A DNA stretch of 56,178 bases from Bradyrhizobium sp. 139 (GCF_023074175.1 NZ_JADPKS010000162.1:1-56178), one strand, 5' to 3'. Shown: positions 9,135-17,617, numbered from the stretch's first letter. A program made the numbers and translations. Notes: generated by a model from the letters alone, not told the origin.

Positions 9135-9196
9135 GTCAAATCCGGCCAAGCCAAGTCGGGCCAAGTCAAAATCGGGCCTTGTCAAATCGGGCCTTG
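9135..9196. repeat. Four imperfect 11-17-bp direct repeats
   Basis: Copies of a unit like GTCAAATCGGGCCTTG occur head-to-tail at 9135-9150, about 9155-9165 (partial), 9165-9181 and 9181-9196. They lie directly upstream of the start of the DUF4282 gene, within its likely leader or promoter. Confidence 0.65.
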
Positions 9197-9336
9197 CAAG
9201 TGGATCCTGGCCCTCGGTTGATCCGACTCAAGACCAACGCCGGCGCGTCGAATGTAGCACGAGCCATGCGGGCCGGCGGGTTGAGATTGCTGCAAAGTGC
9301 GGCCACAATCTGTCATTCCCTCAAAGCTTTCCAAAG

Positions 9337-9789
9337 ATGACCCTGACCTTCGAAGATTTCCCGCCCGGCCGGTTCGGAACATTCGGCCCGCGCCACGTCA
9401 CCCGCGACGAGATTTTGGCCTTCGCCGCCGAGTTCGATCCGCAGCCGATGCACCTCGACGAGGAGGCGGCGGCTAGTAGCATGCTGCGCGGCCTTTCGGG
9501 CTCGGGCTGGCATCTCTGCTCGCTGATGATGCGGATGATGGCCGATGGCTTCATCACCAGCGCCGCTTCGCTCGGCTCGCCCGGCGTCGACGAGGTGCGC
9601 TGGCTCTTGCCGCTCAGGCCCGGCGACGACCTCATGCTCGACGTCGATGTCGTGGAGGCGCGCAGCTCGAAGAGCCGGCCGGAACTCGGCATCGTCAAGT
9701 TCAAATGCACCGTGCGCAACGCGGCGGGTCAGGCGCTGTGCGAGATGACGTCGCCGATCCTGATCGAGCGGCGCGAGGGGGCGCTCTGA
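9337..9789 (+). CDS. MaoC-family dehydratase (first of pair)
   Basis: 150-aa hot-dog-fold protein of the MaoC/(R)-specific enoyl-CoA hydratase family. The hydratase-type segment FAAEFDPQPMHLDEEAA supplies the expected Asp and His about 30-40 residues in, followed by GLSGSGWHLCSL. It probably hydrates or dehydrates an acyl-CoA. Its stop overlaps the start of a second MaoC gene by one base, so the two are translated together and may form a heterodimer, as split MaoC proteins often do. The substrate is unknown. Confidence 0.92.
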   Translation: MTLTFEDFPPGRFGTFGPRHVTRDEILAFAAEFDPQPMHLDEEAAASSMLRGLSGSGWHLCSLMMRMMADGFITSAASLGSPGVDEVRWLLPLRPGDDLMLDVDVVEARSSKSRPELGIVKFKCTVRNAAGQALCEMTSPILIERREGAL

Positions 9790-10271
9790 TGCGGTTCTTC
9801 GAGGACATTGAGATCGGCCATCGCCGCGAGATCGGCGCCTACATTTTCACCGCGGAGTCCATCAAGGCGTTCGCTGCAAAGTTCGACCCCCAGCGTTTTC
9901 ACCTCGACGAGGAGGAAGGCAAGAACTCGCTGTTCGGCGGGCTCGCGGCCTCGGGCTGGCATGTCGGCTCGGCCTGCATGAGCCTGCTTGTCGCGGATGG
10001 CCAGCGTCTGGCGCGTGAGGCCGCCTCGCGCGGCGAGGAGGCCGCTGTGTGGGGTCCGTCGCCGGGCTTTCGCGACCTGCGCTGGATCAGGCCGGTGCTC
10101 GCCGGCGACGCCGTCGCTTACGTCAACGAGGTCATCGACAAGCGTGCCTCCGGTTCACGTCCCGGCTGGGGGATTTTGACGGCCCGCACCACCGGCACCA
10201 ATCAGCGCGGCGAGGACGTCTACGCCATCACCGCCAGCGCCTTCGTGCCGATGCGCACGAAGAGCGGTTAG
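9789..10271 (+). CDS. MaoC-family dehydratase (second of pair)
   Basis: 160-aa paralogue of the preceding gene, with the parallel motif FAAKFDPQRFHLDEEEG and GLAASGWHVGSA. The strong similarity of the two proteins points to an old tandem duplication. The ATG at 9789 uses the last base of the previous TGA stop, which indicates translational coupling. It likely acts as a partner or second subunit on an acyl-CoA substrate. No CoA-pathway genes lie next to it, so the pathway cannot be read from context. Confidence 0.92.
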   Translation: MRFFEDIEIGHRREIGAYIFTAESIKAFAAKFDPQRFHLDEEEGKNSLFGGLAASGWHVGSACMSLLVADGQRLAREAASRGEEAAVWGPSPGFRDLRWIRPVLAGDAVAYVNEVIDKRASGSRPGWGILTARTTGTNQRGEDVYAITASAFVPMRTKSG

Positions 10272-10470
10272 ACCCGTTTCAAGATGAACAGCCGAAATAA
10301 GCACGCAAGTGTTGCCCGCGCGCTATGGACGCGATTCGGGGTGGCTGCCATAAGCCTGCTCAACATGGTTGACCGGCGAAGCAGTTGGCGGAACCATCGA
10401 GTTGCTAACCAATTATGAACCTGTCGCTGTCTATTTGAACGAACTGGGCAGAGGACAGGGGACGAGGACC

Positions 10471-10617
10471 ATGGCAGACCGCGGCGCACTCAAGCTGGTC
10501 GGATTTATCTTCGCTACCGCGACCTTGGCCGTGATGCTGGTCGCTGGCATGGTGGTGAAGGGCTATGCCGATGGTGGCTACACCCTGGAAGCCTCGACGA
10601 TCGACGCGAGCCGGTAA
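10471..10617 (+). CDS. Small single-pass membrane protein (48 aa)
   Basis: A 48-aa protein with one hydrophobic helix (LVGFIFATATLAVMLVAGMVV) followed by a short polar tail, KGYADGGYTLEASTIDASR. A GACGAGG site precedes the ATG. The open frame continues upstream to 10369 but that part lacks a ribosome-binding site. The gene is convergent with the 45-aa gene at 10656-10793. The family is not recognised and the function is unknown. Confidence 0.65.
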   Translation: MADRGALKLVGFIFATATLAVMLVAGMVVKGYADGGYTLEASTIDASR

Positions 10618-10655
10618 GAGTTCGTTAACTCTTCGGGCCGGCGTCCGGCTTCCAC

Positions 10656-10793
10656 TCAGCGGCTATAGACCAAAGCCAGCACCGCAATCGCGACAGCCAG
10701 TAGTCCAACGAAGCGCAGCATGATCGTGCCGAACTGGCTCGGCGCTGGTCGCAGCGGTATCGGGTCCGTATTGTCGGGCCGAATGCTTTCCAT
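10656..10793 (-). CDS. Small single-pass membrane protein (45 aa)
   Basis: A 45-aa reading frame: polar N-terminus MESIRPDNTDPIPLRPAPSQ, then one hydrophobic helix (IMLRFVGLLAVAIAVLALVYSR) at the C-terminus. It is preceded by GGGGGA about 9 nt from the ATG. The pattern of a Pro-rich head and a tail anchor fits a genuine micro-protein. It is convergent with the 48-aa gene, with 38 bp between the stops. The function is unknown. Confidence 0.6.
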   Translation of the reverse strand: MESIRPDNTDPIPLRPAPSQFGTIMLRFVGLLAVAIAVLALVYSR

Positions 10794-10930
10794 ATGAAAT
10801 GTCCCCCGGCCCAGCCGTAATACCGACGGGCGCTGGGCATTGGTCGGTGCGAGGGCACAGAAAGTTCAAAGTAGGGTTCTTCATCTCTCCCCGTAAGGAC
10901 GGGGCGAGGGAGAACAGATCCCCAGAATCG

Positions 10931-10961
10931 AAACCGCCGCGCCCCTTTCGGAACGCGGCGG
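10931..10961 (-). terminator. Likely intrinsic terminator of the 140-aa gene
   Basis: On the minus strand, an 8-bp stem CCGCCGCG and CGCGGCGG with a 12-nt loop, followed by TTT, lies 23 bp after the stop of the gene at 10984-11406. The T-tract is short, so efficiency may be modest. Confidence 0.55.
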
Positions 10962-10983
10962 CGGGTGATGGCTGTGTTTGCGA

Positions 10984-11406
10984 TCAGCTGTTGCGCAGGC
11001 CGTCGGCGGCGCGCTTCCACTGCGAGACGTTGTCGGCGATCATGCGGGTGGACTTCATCGCGGCCTGGCTGAGCTGGGCATAGCCGGAGATCTCGCGCTG
11101 GACGCGCTGGCCTTCGGCGTGGAGCAGGTCGCGCAGGCTCTCGAGCTCGGAGATCAGATTCTCGATCTCGGCAAGGGAGGTGCCGGCGACGCGCTGGATC
11201 AGCGAGTTGACGTTGGTGACGGTGGCTTCCGCGCTCGAGTCGAGCGGCGGCGCGTCGGTGGTCGTCGATGCCGGCCGGCGCAGATAGGCGATGTCGTTGC
11301 GGACGAAGTCGCGGATGCCGGCTTCGACTTCGGTCACTGCGGCGAGGTTGGTGTCGACCGTCTCGGTCTCGGTGGTTTCGGTCTTTTCCGGACGCATGGC
11401 GTTCAT
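10984..11406 (-). CDS. Unrecognised helical protein (140 aa)
   Basis: A 140-aa, probably cytosolic protein with no signal peptide. The N-terminal 60 residues are Thr/Glu-rich and likely disordered. The rest, VNSLIQRVAGTSLAEIENLISELESLRDLLHAEGQR..., reads as amphipathic helix or coiled coil. I do not recognise a family; the helical layout resembles phasin-like proteins, but that is only an analogy. The ATG at 11406 has an AGGGGA site at good spacing. Confidence 0.75.
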   Translation of the reverse strand: MNAMRPEKTETTETETVDTNLAAVTEVEAGIRDFVRNDIAYLRRPASTTTDAPPLDSSAEATVTNVNSLIQRVAGTSLAEIENLISELESLRDLLHAEGQRVQREISGYAQLSQAAMKSTRMIADNVSQWKRAADGLRNS

Positions 11407-11600
11407 CGTTATTCCCCTGTTCGCGTTGAGCGCAGCGCGAGTGTCCCCCGCACGACGACGTCTATCAGTCGACTAGGGCGCCGGATTTTGGCCGCAACTT
11501 GGCCGAGGTGCGGCAAGGGCGGACCATTCGGGGGTTTTGCCGTGGCGTATGGTTACGAGAGTCTGAATGCTGCTGTAGCGCGGCGTGGTCGGTGCCGGAC

Positions 11601-11736
11601 TACCTCGCCTCGCTTGCGGGGAGAGGGTGGGGTGAGGGGGACTCTCCGCGAGGACGGAGTGAATTGGACTCGCGGAGGCTCCCCCTCACCTGCCGCGCTC
11701 CGCGCGTCGACCTCTCCGCGCAAGCGGGGCGAGGTA
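11601..11736. repeat. Palindromic intergenic repeat, family B copy 1
   Basis: A 136-bp imperfect inverted repeat. Outer arms read TACCTCGCCTCGCTTGCGG and GCAAGCGGGGCGAGGTA; inner arms read GTGAGGGGGACTCTCCGCGA and a CGGAG-CTCCCCCTCAC complement. Related copies are at 19119-19262, 35440-35665 and 42660-42978. It lies just past the 3' end of the next minus-strand gene. The rest of the 11407-11742 gap shows no gene. Confidence 0.85.
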
Positions 11737-11742
11737 AGCAAC

Positions 11743-12645
11743 TCACCAGCTCTTCTTGAAGCCCGCCGTCAGGCTCTTGTTGATCACGCCTTGCGAGGTC
11801 TCGCCGACCGAGCCGGAGACCGTGACGTTGTCGAACAGCTTTTGCTCGGCGCCGACCTTGCGCAGCCATCTGTCGTCGGTGGTCGACAGCGTCTGGCCGG
11901 CGGTGATGCTGGTGCCGGTGTCGGTGATGGTGACCTTCGCGATCTGGTCGGTCTCGTAATTGCGCGTGATGTGACCGCCGATGCCGGGCACCGCGGTCGT
12001 GCCCTGCTGGTTGACGCTGTAGCCGTTCTGGAGCGTCAGCGAAGTGTCGTTCGACAGCGGCATCGACTTGATCAGCGACGCCCCGATCTTGCTCTGCTCG
12101 GCGCCGGGATCGACGCGGGCTTCCACCGCGGTCTTGTCCCAGATCGAGCCGGCGCCCGGCGCGGTCGCCGCCGCCCAGGCGCTGCCGGAGGATTGCGGCA
12201 GGCTGCCGCCATTGGCGGCCTTCTGCGCCAGCAGCTCGGACATCGTCCGCGGCTCGCTGGTCACGGTCATGTCGGCGCCGATGCGAGCGTCCCAGAACGA
12301 GAATACGGACTGCTTCACCGTCACTGCGGAAGAGCCGTTCCCATGGACGTTCGACGACCAGTTCAGGCCGTCCTTGGCCGCGGCCTGCGCGCGCTTCTTG
12401 GCGGCCATGACGTCGTTGCCAGTGCCGGCGTCGATCGCGAGCTGGCTCCAGTCAAGCTTGTCGACGTCGATACCCCTCAGCACGTCGGGATCGTTGACGT
12501 CGGGGGTCTCGGCGGCCTCGGCCTTGTCGTCAGGCGCCGCCGCGGGCGGGACGATCTGCGCCGAGACCGTCAGCACCGAGCCCAAGATGAATGCGGCCGC
12601 CAGCAGCGCCAGCCTGGTCCAGCCAAAACCTGTCGAGAATTTCAT
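11743..12645 (-). CDS. Exported protein of unknown function, possible outer-membrane beta-barrel
   Basis: 300-aa protein with a clear N-terminal signal peptide (TRLALLAAAFILGSVLTVSAQ, cleavage near residue 30). The mature part holds alternating polar/non-polar stretches rich in Ser, Thr and Gly. It ends in a strand-like segment with a terminal tryptophan (SLTAGFKKSW), as in many outer-membrane barrels. The domain is not recognised. A barrel is an inference from composition and the C-terminal aromatic only. The family B repeat abuts the 3' end. Confidence 0.75.
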   Translation of the reverse strand: MKFSTGFGWTRLALLAAAFILGSVLTVSAQIVPPAAAPDDKAEAAETPDVNDPDVLRGIDVDKLDWSQLAIDAGTGNDVMAAKKRAQAAAKDGLNWSSNVHGNGSSAVTVKQSVFSFWDARIGADMTVTSEPRTMSELLAQKAANGGSLPQSSGSAWAAATAPGAGSIWDKTAVEARVDPGAEQSKIGASLIKSMPLSNDTSLTLQNGYSVNQQGTTAVPGIGGHITRNYETDQIAKVTITDTGTSITAGQTLSTTDDRWLRKVGAEQKLFDNVTVSGSVGETSQGVINKSLTAGFKKSW

Positions 12646-12917
12646 CGTCCTGCCCGCGAGCCCTGGCGCATGCTTGCTGCCACTATAGTGCGGCTATCCG
12701 TGATGACCATGCGCCATTCGGTCCGCACCATAAATGCTGATCTACCGTTGCGAAATTGTGGCGGCTCGCCTCGAAGACAAACCAACGGGCCGCGCGAAAG
12801 GCGCGCGCCCGATGACTAGCTTCTCCACGATGGCATCCGGCGGGGCTGGAGGCCAGGATGCGCGGCGTGCGAGCATCGATCATCGGTCCCGAACTGCGGG
12901 GCCCGTTGGTGTCCCTC

Positions 12918-13358
12918 TCAGCCGACGCGGGTCATCCTCGGCAGATGAATGGCGCGGCCGAGTGCTTGTTCGACGAGGTCAAAAGTGTCGACCAGCACGC
13001 GCATGCTGATGAGCTTGCCCGCCCTGAACTGGGCGAACTGCGCCACCCGCAGCGCGATCGGCTTGTCCGAGTCCAACGCCGTCAATGAATAGCGCAGCAT
13101 CGAGGCGGCGGAATCGACGCCAAGCATGATGCTCTCGCGGTTAAAGCGGCGGACACGGAAGTTGTCGGCGAGCTGGCGGATGACGTCGAGCACGGCGTCC
13201 TTGCCCAGGCGCGCGCCGAGGAACGGAAACATGTCGATCGGGCCGTAGATCGCCCATTCGACGTCCTCGTCGATGAGGGCCTCGATATCCTCGAAATGCC
13301 GGTCGTTGATCGCGCGGTGCAACGCGCGCGAGAAACGCCAGAGGCTGTGCTCTGTCAT
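12918..13358 (-). CDS. SnoaL/NTF2-like protein
   Basis: 146-aa protein with the compact NTF2-like fold pattern: an N-terminal helix (LWRFSRALHRAINDRHFEDIEALIDEDVEWAIYGP), then MFPFLGARLGKDAVLDVIRQLADNF, then beta strands with VAQFAQFRAGKLISMRVLVDTFDLVEQAL. Such proteins may be polyketide-cyclase-like enzymes, isomerases or ligand-binding proteins; the sequence does not decide. The start at 13358 was chosen because the first 28 codons of the longer frame are unlike the family and the chosen ATG has an AGGA upstream. Confidence 0.82.
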   Translation of the reverse strand: MTEHSLWRFSRALHRAINDRHFEDIEALIDEDVEWAIYGPIDMFPFLGARLGKDAVLDVIRQLADNFRVRRFNRESIMLGVDSAASMLRYSLTALDSDKPIALRVAQFAQFRAGKLISMRVLVDTFDLVEQALGRAIHLPRMTRVG

Positions 13359-13560
13359 TTTGGGCAGTCCTGAAGCTGGCTTGCAAAAAAACCGAAAACA
13401 ACCCCATGCACCGTACCGTAAGGTGCCCAAAGGGTTGCCCAACTCATTTGTGTGCGAACAAATACGCGATTTCGGTCAAAACGCAATTCACGATTGCGCA
13501 ATGCACAATTGAGCGCAGTTTGTGAGATTTACAATAGGACCCCGTAATTTCCCGGTCCGA
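13359..13560. other. AT-rich upstream region of the NTF2-like gene
   Basis: This stretch is visibly richer in A and T than its surroundings, especially about 13380-13540, and holds no convincing gene. It likely carries the promoter of the SnoaL-like gene. From about 13561 to 13840 it gives way to nested palindromic repeats. Confidence 0.4.
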
Positions 13561-13562
13561 AT

Positions 13563-13822
13563 TCGACCTCTCCCCGCCGGCGACAAGGCAATCGCATATG
13601 CCAGCTGGGAGCTTGCCGGACGTGCTCGGCCTGCATGGTTCGAGACGCCCGCTTTGGCGGGCTCCCCACCATGAGGGTCTGATCTCTCGCCGAGAAACGC
13701 GACCTCATCCTGAGGGCCTGCCGTAGGCGGGCGTCTCGAAGGATGGCACTAGGCGTGCTGCCCGCCCGTTTCTCGTCAAATGCATTTGCGATAGGCCTGC
13801 CGCTTGCGGGGCGAGGTGAACA
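13563..13822. repeat. Nested palindromic repeats (one palindrome inside another)
   Basis: An outer imperfect inverted repeat has a left arm beginning GACCTCTCCCCGCCGG with TCGCATATG further in. Its right arm reads AATGCATTTGCGATAGGCC and ends GCGGGGCGAGGTG. Inside it sits a second palindrome whose arms read GGTTCGAGACGCCCGC and GCGGGCGTCTCGAAGGATGG (about 13638-13746). This explains an open frame running across it; I see no gene here. Confidence 0.7.
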
Positions 13823-13886
13823 CCGGCGCCGTGACCGCGTGACCCATCTCACATCACCCCCGCCCGGCGCGGCTATCGTCATCCGC

Positions 13887-14222
13887 ATGTTCTCAGGCAG
13901 ACGTGCCATGGCCGTGATCGCCGCCGCAAGAAAGTCCCGCCTGCACAACGCGCTCGAACGCATCGCGCTGACCGCGACCCTCCAGAGCTTCCCGACCTTC
14001 GTCGCCTTCGCCTCGCTCGCCCACGCGCTGCTCGCGGTGGCGTTCGGCCCGAGCTTGCCTTCCTTCTTCAAGACCGTTTACGAGCCAAAGTTCTTCGAGG
14101 CCCATTTGTCGCTTTCCGACAAGATCACGGCATGGCGCACCCAACCGGTCGCCTCGCTCCAGTTCGTGACGATCGTGCTGCTGCTGTCGGTGATGGCGGT
14201 GGTGACGGCGAGCCTGGGGTGA
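13887..14222 (+). CDS. Small membrane protein of unknown function
   Basis: 111-aa protein with two hydrophobic segments (FPTFVAFASLAHALLAVAFG and the C-terminal FVTIVLLLSVMAVVTASLG) joined by a polar loop, after a basic N-terminus. The open frame runs back to 13743 through the repeat, but that part is repeat sequence. No strong ribosome-binding site is seen before 13887; a second ATG at 13908 is also possible. The family is not recognised. Confidence 0.55.
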   Translation: MFSGRRAMAVIAAARKSRLHNALERIALTATLQSFPTFVAFASLAHALLAVAFGPSLPSFFKTVYEPKFFEAHLSLSDKITAWRTQPVASLQFVTIVLLLSVMAVVTASLG

Positions 14223-14243
14223 GGGGATGCCCCTCTCTCCGCT

Positions 14244-14283
14244 CGTCATTCCGGGGCGCCGCAAAGCGGCGAGCCCGGAATCA
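14244..14283. repeat. Half copy of palindromic repeat family C
   Basis: GTCATTCCGGGGCGCCGC, AAAG, then GCGGCGAGCCCGGAATC forms a hairpin. It equals one half of the larger repeat at 26494-26594. It lies between the small membrane protein gene and the 3' end of uvrB. Confidence 0.7.
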
Positions 14284-14316
14284 TGGCACGACTGGCGCGC
14301 ATGAGGCTGCGCCGCC

Positions 14317-17283
14317 CTACCTCTTCTTCCATCCACCCCGCCGTCCCGGCTGCCCACCCGTCGACTTCGGCGCCGGGCCGAACTCCGGGCCTGACTGCCG
14401 CGAGTCCGTCGGCTGGATGATCCGGCTCTCGCCGCCGAACGGCTTTGACGGCAGCGTCTGGTTGGCGCGGTAGGGCAGCGATTCCGGGCCGTGCATCTCG
14501 TCGAGATGTGGCTTGTGGACCTTCGAGCCGCCAGAGCCGCCGCTGGCTTTCAGCGCGGAGCCCACGGTCTTTTTCTTCATGGCGCTGACCGGCAAATTGG
14601 CGGCGTCGCCGTATTTCTTCGCGCCGGCATAGGCGCCGGCCTTGCCCTGTACCGTGCGCTGCTTGGCGGTGGGGTCGTCGACCACCGCGAGCTCGGTGGC
14701 GCGCAGGCGCTTGACTTCGTCGCGCAGGCGGGCGGCTTCCTCGAAGTTCAAATCGGCCGCGGCCTCGCGCATCCGCGTTTCGAGATCGCCGAGCACGGCT
14801 TCAAAGTTGTGGCCGATCGAGATGATGTCGTCGGTCATGTCGTGGCCGCCGATTTCGACCAGCACGTGGTCGCGCTCGTAGACGGAGTTCATGATGTCGC
14901 CGATCGACTTCTTGATGCTCTCCGGCGTGATGCCGTGCGCGGTGTTGTACTCGACCTGCTTTTCGCGGCGGCGGTCGGTTTCGGCGATGGCTCGCTCCAT
15001 CGATCCCGTCACTTGGTCGGCATAGAGGATCACCTTGCCGTCGACGTTGCGCGCGGCGCGGCCGATGGTCTGGATCAGCGAGGTCTCGCTGCGCAGAAAA
15101 CCTTCCTTGTCGGCGTCCAGAATTGCGACCAGCGCGCATTCGGGAATGTCGAGACCTTCGCGCAGCAGGTTGATGCCGACCAGCGCGTCGAATGCGCCGA
15201 GCCTGAGATCGCGGATGATCTCGATGCGCTCGATGGTGTCGATATCACTGTGCATGTAGCGCACGCGAATGCCCTGCTCATGCAGATACTCGGTGAGGTC
15301 CTCCGCCATGCGCTTGGTCAGCACCGTGATCAGCGAGCGGTAGCCGGCCTGCGCAGTGGCGCGGACCTCGCCGACGAGATCGTCGACCTGGGTGCGGGCC
15401 GGGCGAATATCGACGGGAGGATCGATCAGGCCGGTCGGGCGGATCACCTGCTCGACGAATACGCCGCCGCTCTCGTTCAGCTCCCAGCCGCTCGGCGTGG
15501 CCGACACCGCGACCGTCTGCGGCCGCATCATATTCCATTCCTCGAAGCGCAGCGGGCGGTTGTCCATGCAGGAGGGCAGGCGGAAGCCGTATTCGGCCAG
15601 CGTCGCCTTGCGGCGGAAGTCGCCTTTGAACATGGCGCCGACCTGGGGCACGGTGACGTGGCTCTCGTCGGCGAACACCAGTGCGTTGTCGGGCACGTAT
15701 TCGAACAATGTCGGCGGCGGCTCGCCGGGCCGGCGTCCCGTGAGATAGCGCGAATAGTTCTCGATGCCGGCGCAGCTTCCGGTCGCCTCCATCATCTCGA
15801 GGTCGAAGGTGGTGCGTTGCTCCAGCCGTTGCGCTTCCAGCAGGCGGCCCTGGTCGTGGAGCTGGTCGAGCCGCTGCTTCAGTTCCGACTTGATCGACTT
15901 GATCGCCTGCACCAGCGTCGGGCGCGGCGTCACATAGTGCGAGTTGGCGTACATCTTGATGAATTCGAGCTCGTCCTGCTTGTGGCCGGTGAGCGGATCG
16001 AACTCCTCGATGTTCTCGATGGTGTCGCCGAACAGGTTCACGCGCCAGGCGCGGTCCTCATAGTGCGCCGGGAAGATGTCGATGACGTCGCCGCGCACGC
16101 GAAACGTGCCGCGGGTGAAATCGGCCTGGGTGCGCTTGTACTGCAGCGCGACGAGATCGGCGATGAGCTGGCGCTGGTCGATGCGCTCGCCCTTCTTCAG
16201 CGCGAATGTCATCGCGGTGTAGGTCTCGACCGAGCCGATACCGTAGATGCAGGACACCGAGGCGACGATGATGACGTCATCGCGCTCGAGCAGCGCGCGC
16301 GTCGCCGAGTGGCGCATGCGGTCGATCTGCTCGTTGATCGAGGAGTCTTTTTCTATGTAGGTGTCCGTGCGCGGAACATACGCTTCCGGCTGGTAGTAGT
16401 CGTAATAGCTGACAAAATACTCGACCGCGTTGTCGGGGAAGAAATTCTTGAACTCGCCATAGAGCTGCGCGGCGAGCGTCTTGTTCGGCGCCAGGATCAG
16501 CGCCGGACGCTGCGTCTTCTCGATGACCTGCGCCATCGTGTAGGTCTTGCCCGAGCCGGTGACGCCTAACAGCACCTGTGTGCGGTCGTTGCGCTGAATG
16601 CCTTCGACGAGCTCGGCGATCGCGGTCGGCTGGTCGCCCTTGGGCTGGTATTCCGACTTCAGCTCGAAGCGTACGCCGCCTTCGGACTTTTCCGGGCGCG
16701 GCGGCCGGTGCGGCGTCCACACCTGCACCGAGCCGTCGCCCCTGCGGAACTCGGGCCGGCCCTCGCGGATCAGCGACTCCAGCGCATCCGCGGTCGCCTT
16801 GACGCCAAGCGCCTCCAACTTGCTGCGGGGCGGACGCGCCAGCGCTTCCGCATCGTCCTCTTCAGTTGGGAGGCCAAGCTGACGCGCCAGTTCCGGATCG
16901 AGCGTCGGGATCGTCGCCGAGGTTCCGTAATTGGCCTGCGGCGCCTCGTCGAAGCCGCCGTCCTCGACCGGTGTGCGGGTGGCCGGCGGCTGCGGATGAG
17001 GCCGCAACGGCATCGGCCGCGCGGCGTCCTGCGGAAACTCCTTGGGCGTCGAGGCGCGCGCGCGATGCGCGGCGGCTTCGCCCCCGGACCGGCGGTCGCG
17101 CGAATTGTCCGGCGGCGGCTGCAGCCCGGTGCCCGAGCCAAGCCCGGCATCGCCGCGATTGATCGCAGGATTGAGCAGCTCGGCCAGCGCCGGCCCGATC
17201 GGCTGCACGTCAGGCCGATGTGCTTTCGAGTTGGGAGCCTTGGATTTCGGGGATTTCGCGGGGGGAGCAGGTTTCTTCGCCAT
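14317..17283 (-). CDS. uvrB: UvrABC excinuclease subunit B, with long N-terminal extension
   Basis: 988-aa DNA-damage-verifying helicase subunit of nucleotide excision repair. The conserved body begins near residue 205 (VRFELKSEYQPKGDQPTAI), followed by Walker A GVTGSGKTYT at 240-249, the beta-hairpin region VSYYDYYQPEAYVP, the helicase motifs including QTIGRAARN, and the C-terminal UVR motif NFEEAARLRDEVKRLR. The 205 N-terminal residues are Pro/Ala/Arg-rich and unlike the roughly 670-aa E. coli protein. The last 100 residues form another low-complexity tail. Long forms occur in Bradyrhizobium relatives. The ATG at 17283 has a weak ribosome-binding site. Confidence 0.96.
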   Translation of the reverse strand: MAKKPAPPAKSPKSKAPNSKAHRPDVQPIGPALAELLNPAINRGDAGLGSGTGLQPPPDNSRDRRSGGEAAAHRARASTPKEFPQDAARPMPLRPHPQPPATRTPVEDGGFDEAPQANYGTSATIPTLDPELARQLGLPTEEDDAEALARPPRSKLEALGVKATADALESLIREGRPEFRRGDGSVQVWTPHRPPRPEKSEGGVRFELKSEYQPKGDQPTAIAELVEGIQRNDRTQVLLGVTGSGKTYTMAQVIEKTQRPALILAPNKTLAAQLYGEFKNFFPDNAVEYFVSYYDYYQPEAYVPRTDTYIEKDSSINEQIDRMRHSATRALLERDDVIIVASVSCIYGIGSVETYTAMTFALKKGERIDQRQLIADLVALQYKRTQADFTRGTFRVRGDVIDIFPAHYEDRAWRVNLFGDTIENIEEFDPLTGHKQDELEFIKMYANSHYVTPRPTLVQAIKSIKSELKQRLDQLHDQGRLLEAQRLEQRTTFDLEMMEATGSCAGIENYSRYLTGRRPGEPPPTLFEYVPDNALVFADESHVTVPQVGAMFKGDFRRKATLAEYGFRLPSCMDNRPLRFEEWNMMRPQTVAVSATPSGWELNESGGVFVEQVIRPTGLIDPPVDIRPARTQVDDLVGEVRATAQAGYRSLITVLTKRMAEDLTEYLHEQGIRVRYMHSDIDTIERIEIIRDLRLGAFDALVGINLLREGLDIPECALVAILDADKEGFLRSETSLIQTIGRAARNVDGKVILYADQVTGSMERAIAETDRRREKQVEYNTAHGITPESIKKSIGDIMNSVYERDHVLVEIGGHDMTDDIISIGHNFEAVLGDLETRMREAAADLNFEEAARLRDEVKRLRATELAVVDDPTAKQRTVQGKAGAYAGAKKYGDAANLPVSAMKKKTVGSALKASGGSGGSKVHKPHLDEMHGPESLPYRANQTLPSKPFGGESRIIQPTDSRQSGPEFGPAPKSTGGQPGRRGGWKKR

Positions 17284-17386
17284 GCCCTGAATATGGGACG
17301 ACTCCGCCCCTCAGAAAAGGGCGAATGCTCGGCTATGCTCAGGCTGCTGACAGCAGGTTGGCAGCAGGGCAGCAGCAGATTTGCTC

Positions 17387-17617
17387 TCAAGCCGTCGGCA
17401 TTGGTCCTTCGTCGTCCTCGGCCACCAGACGCGGCTCGAGGATGTCGAGATGGATCCCGCCGCAATCGGTGCAGCGCATGGTCCAGTACTCGCATCCGGC
17501 ACGGCCGCCGATCACGCGGAGGACCGTGAGCTCGCCGTCGCATTCGGGGCAGTTCGACAGCACGTTGCGGGCGTAGATCCTCGGCCGCGGTGCCTCTTCG
17601 ATTTCGATGACTGACAT
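17387..17617 (-). CDS. Small zinc-ribbon-like protein
   Basis: 76-aa protein with two CxxC pairs, NCPECDG and RCTDCGG, spaced about 28 residues apart, the classic layout of a zinc ribbon. A beta-rich stretch ELTVLRVIGGRAGCEYWTM separates them, and the tail is acidic. It could bind nucleic acid or a protein partner; the function is unknown. A GGGGGAA site precedes the ATG. Confidence 0.8.
   Translation of the reverse strand: MSVIEIEEAPRPRIYARNVLSNCPECDGELTVLRVIGGRAGCEYWTMRCTDCGGIHLDILEPRLVAEDDEGPMPTA

Noticed and set aside
12683..12883. 66-codon minus-strand frame between two genes
   Set aside because: No ribosome-binding site, no conserved-looking sequence.
14491..16569. 692-codon plus-strand frame
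   Set aside because: It mirrors uvrB codons; the composition is Arg/Ala/Asp-rich with no domain.
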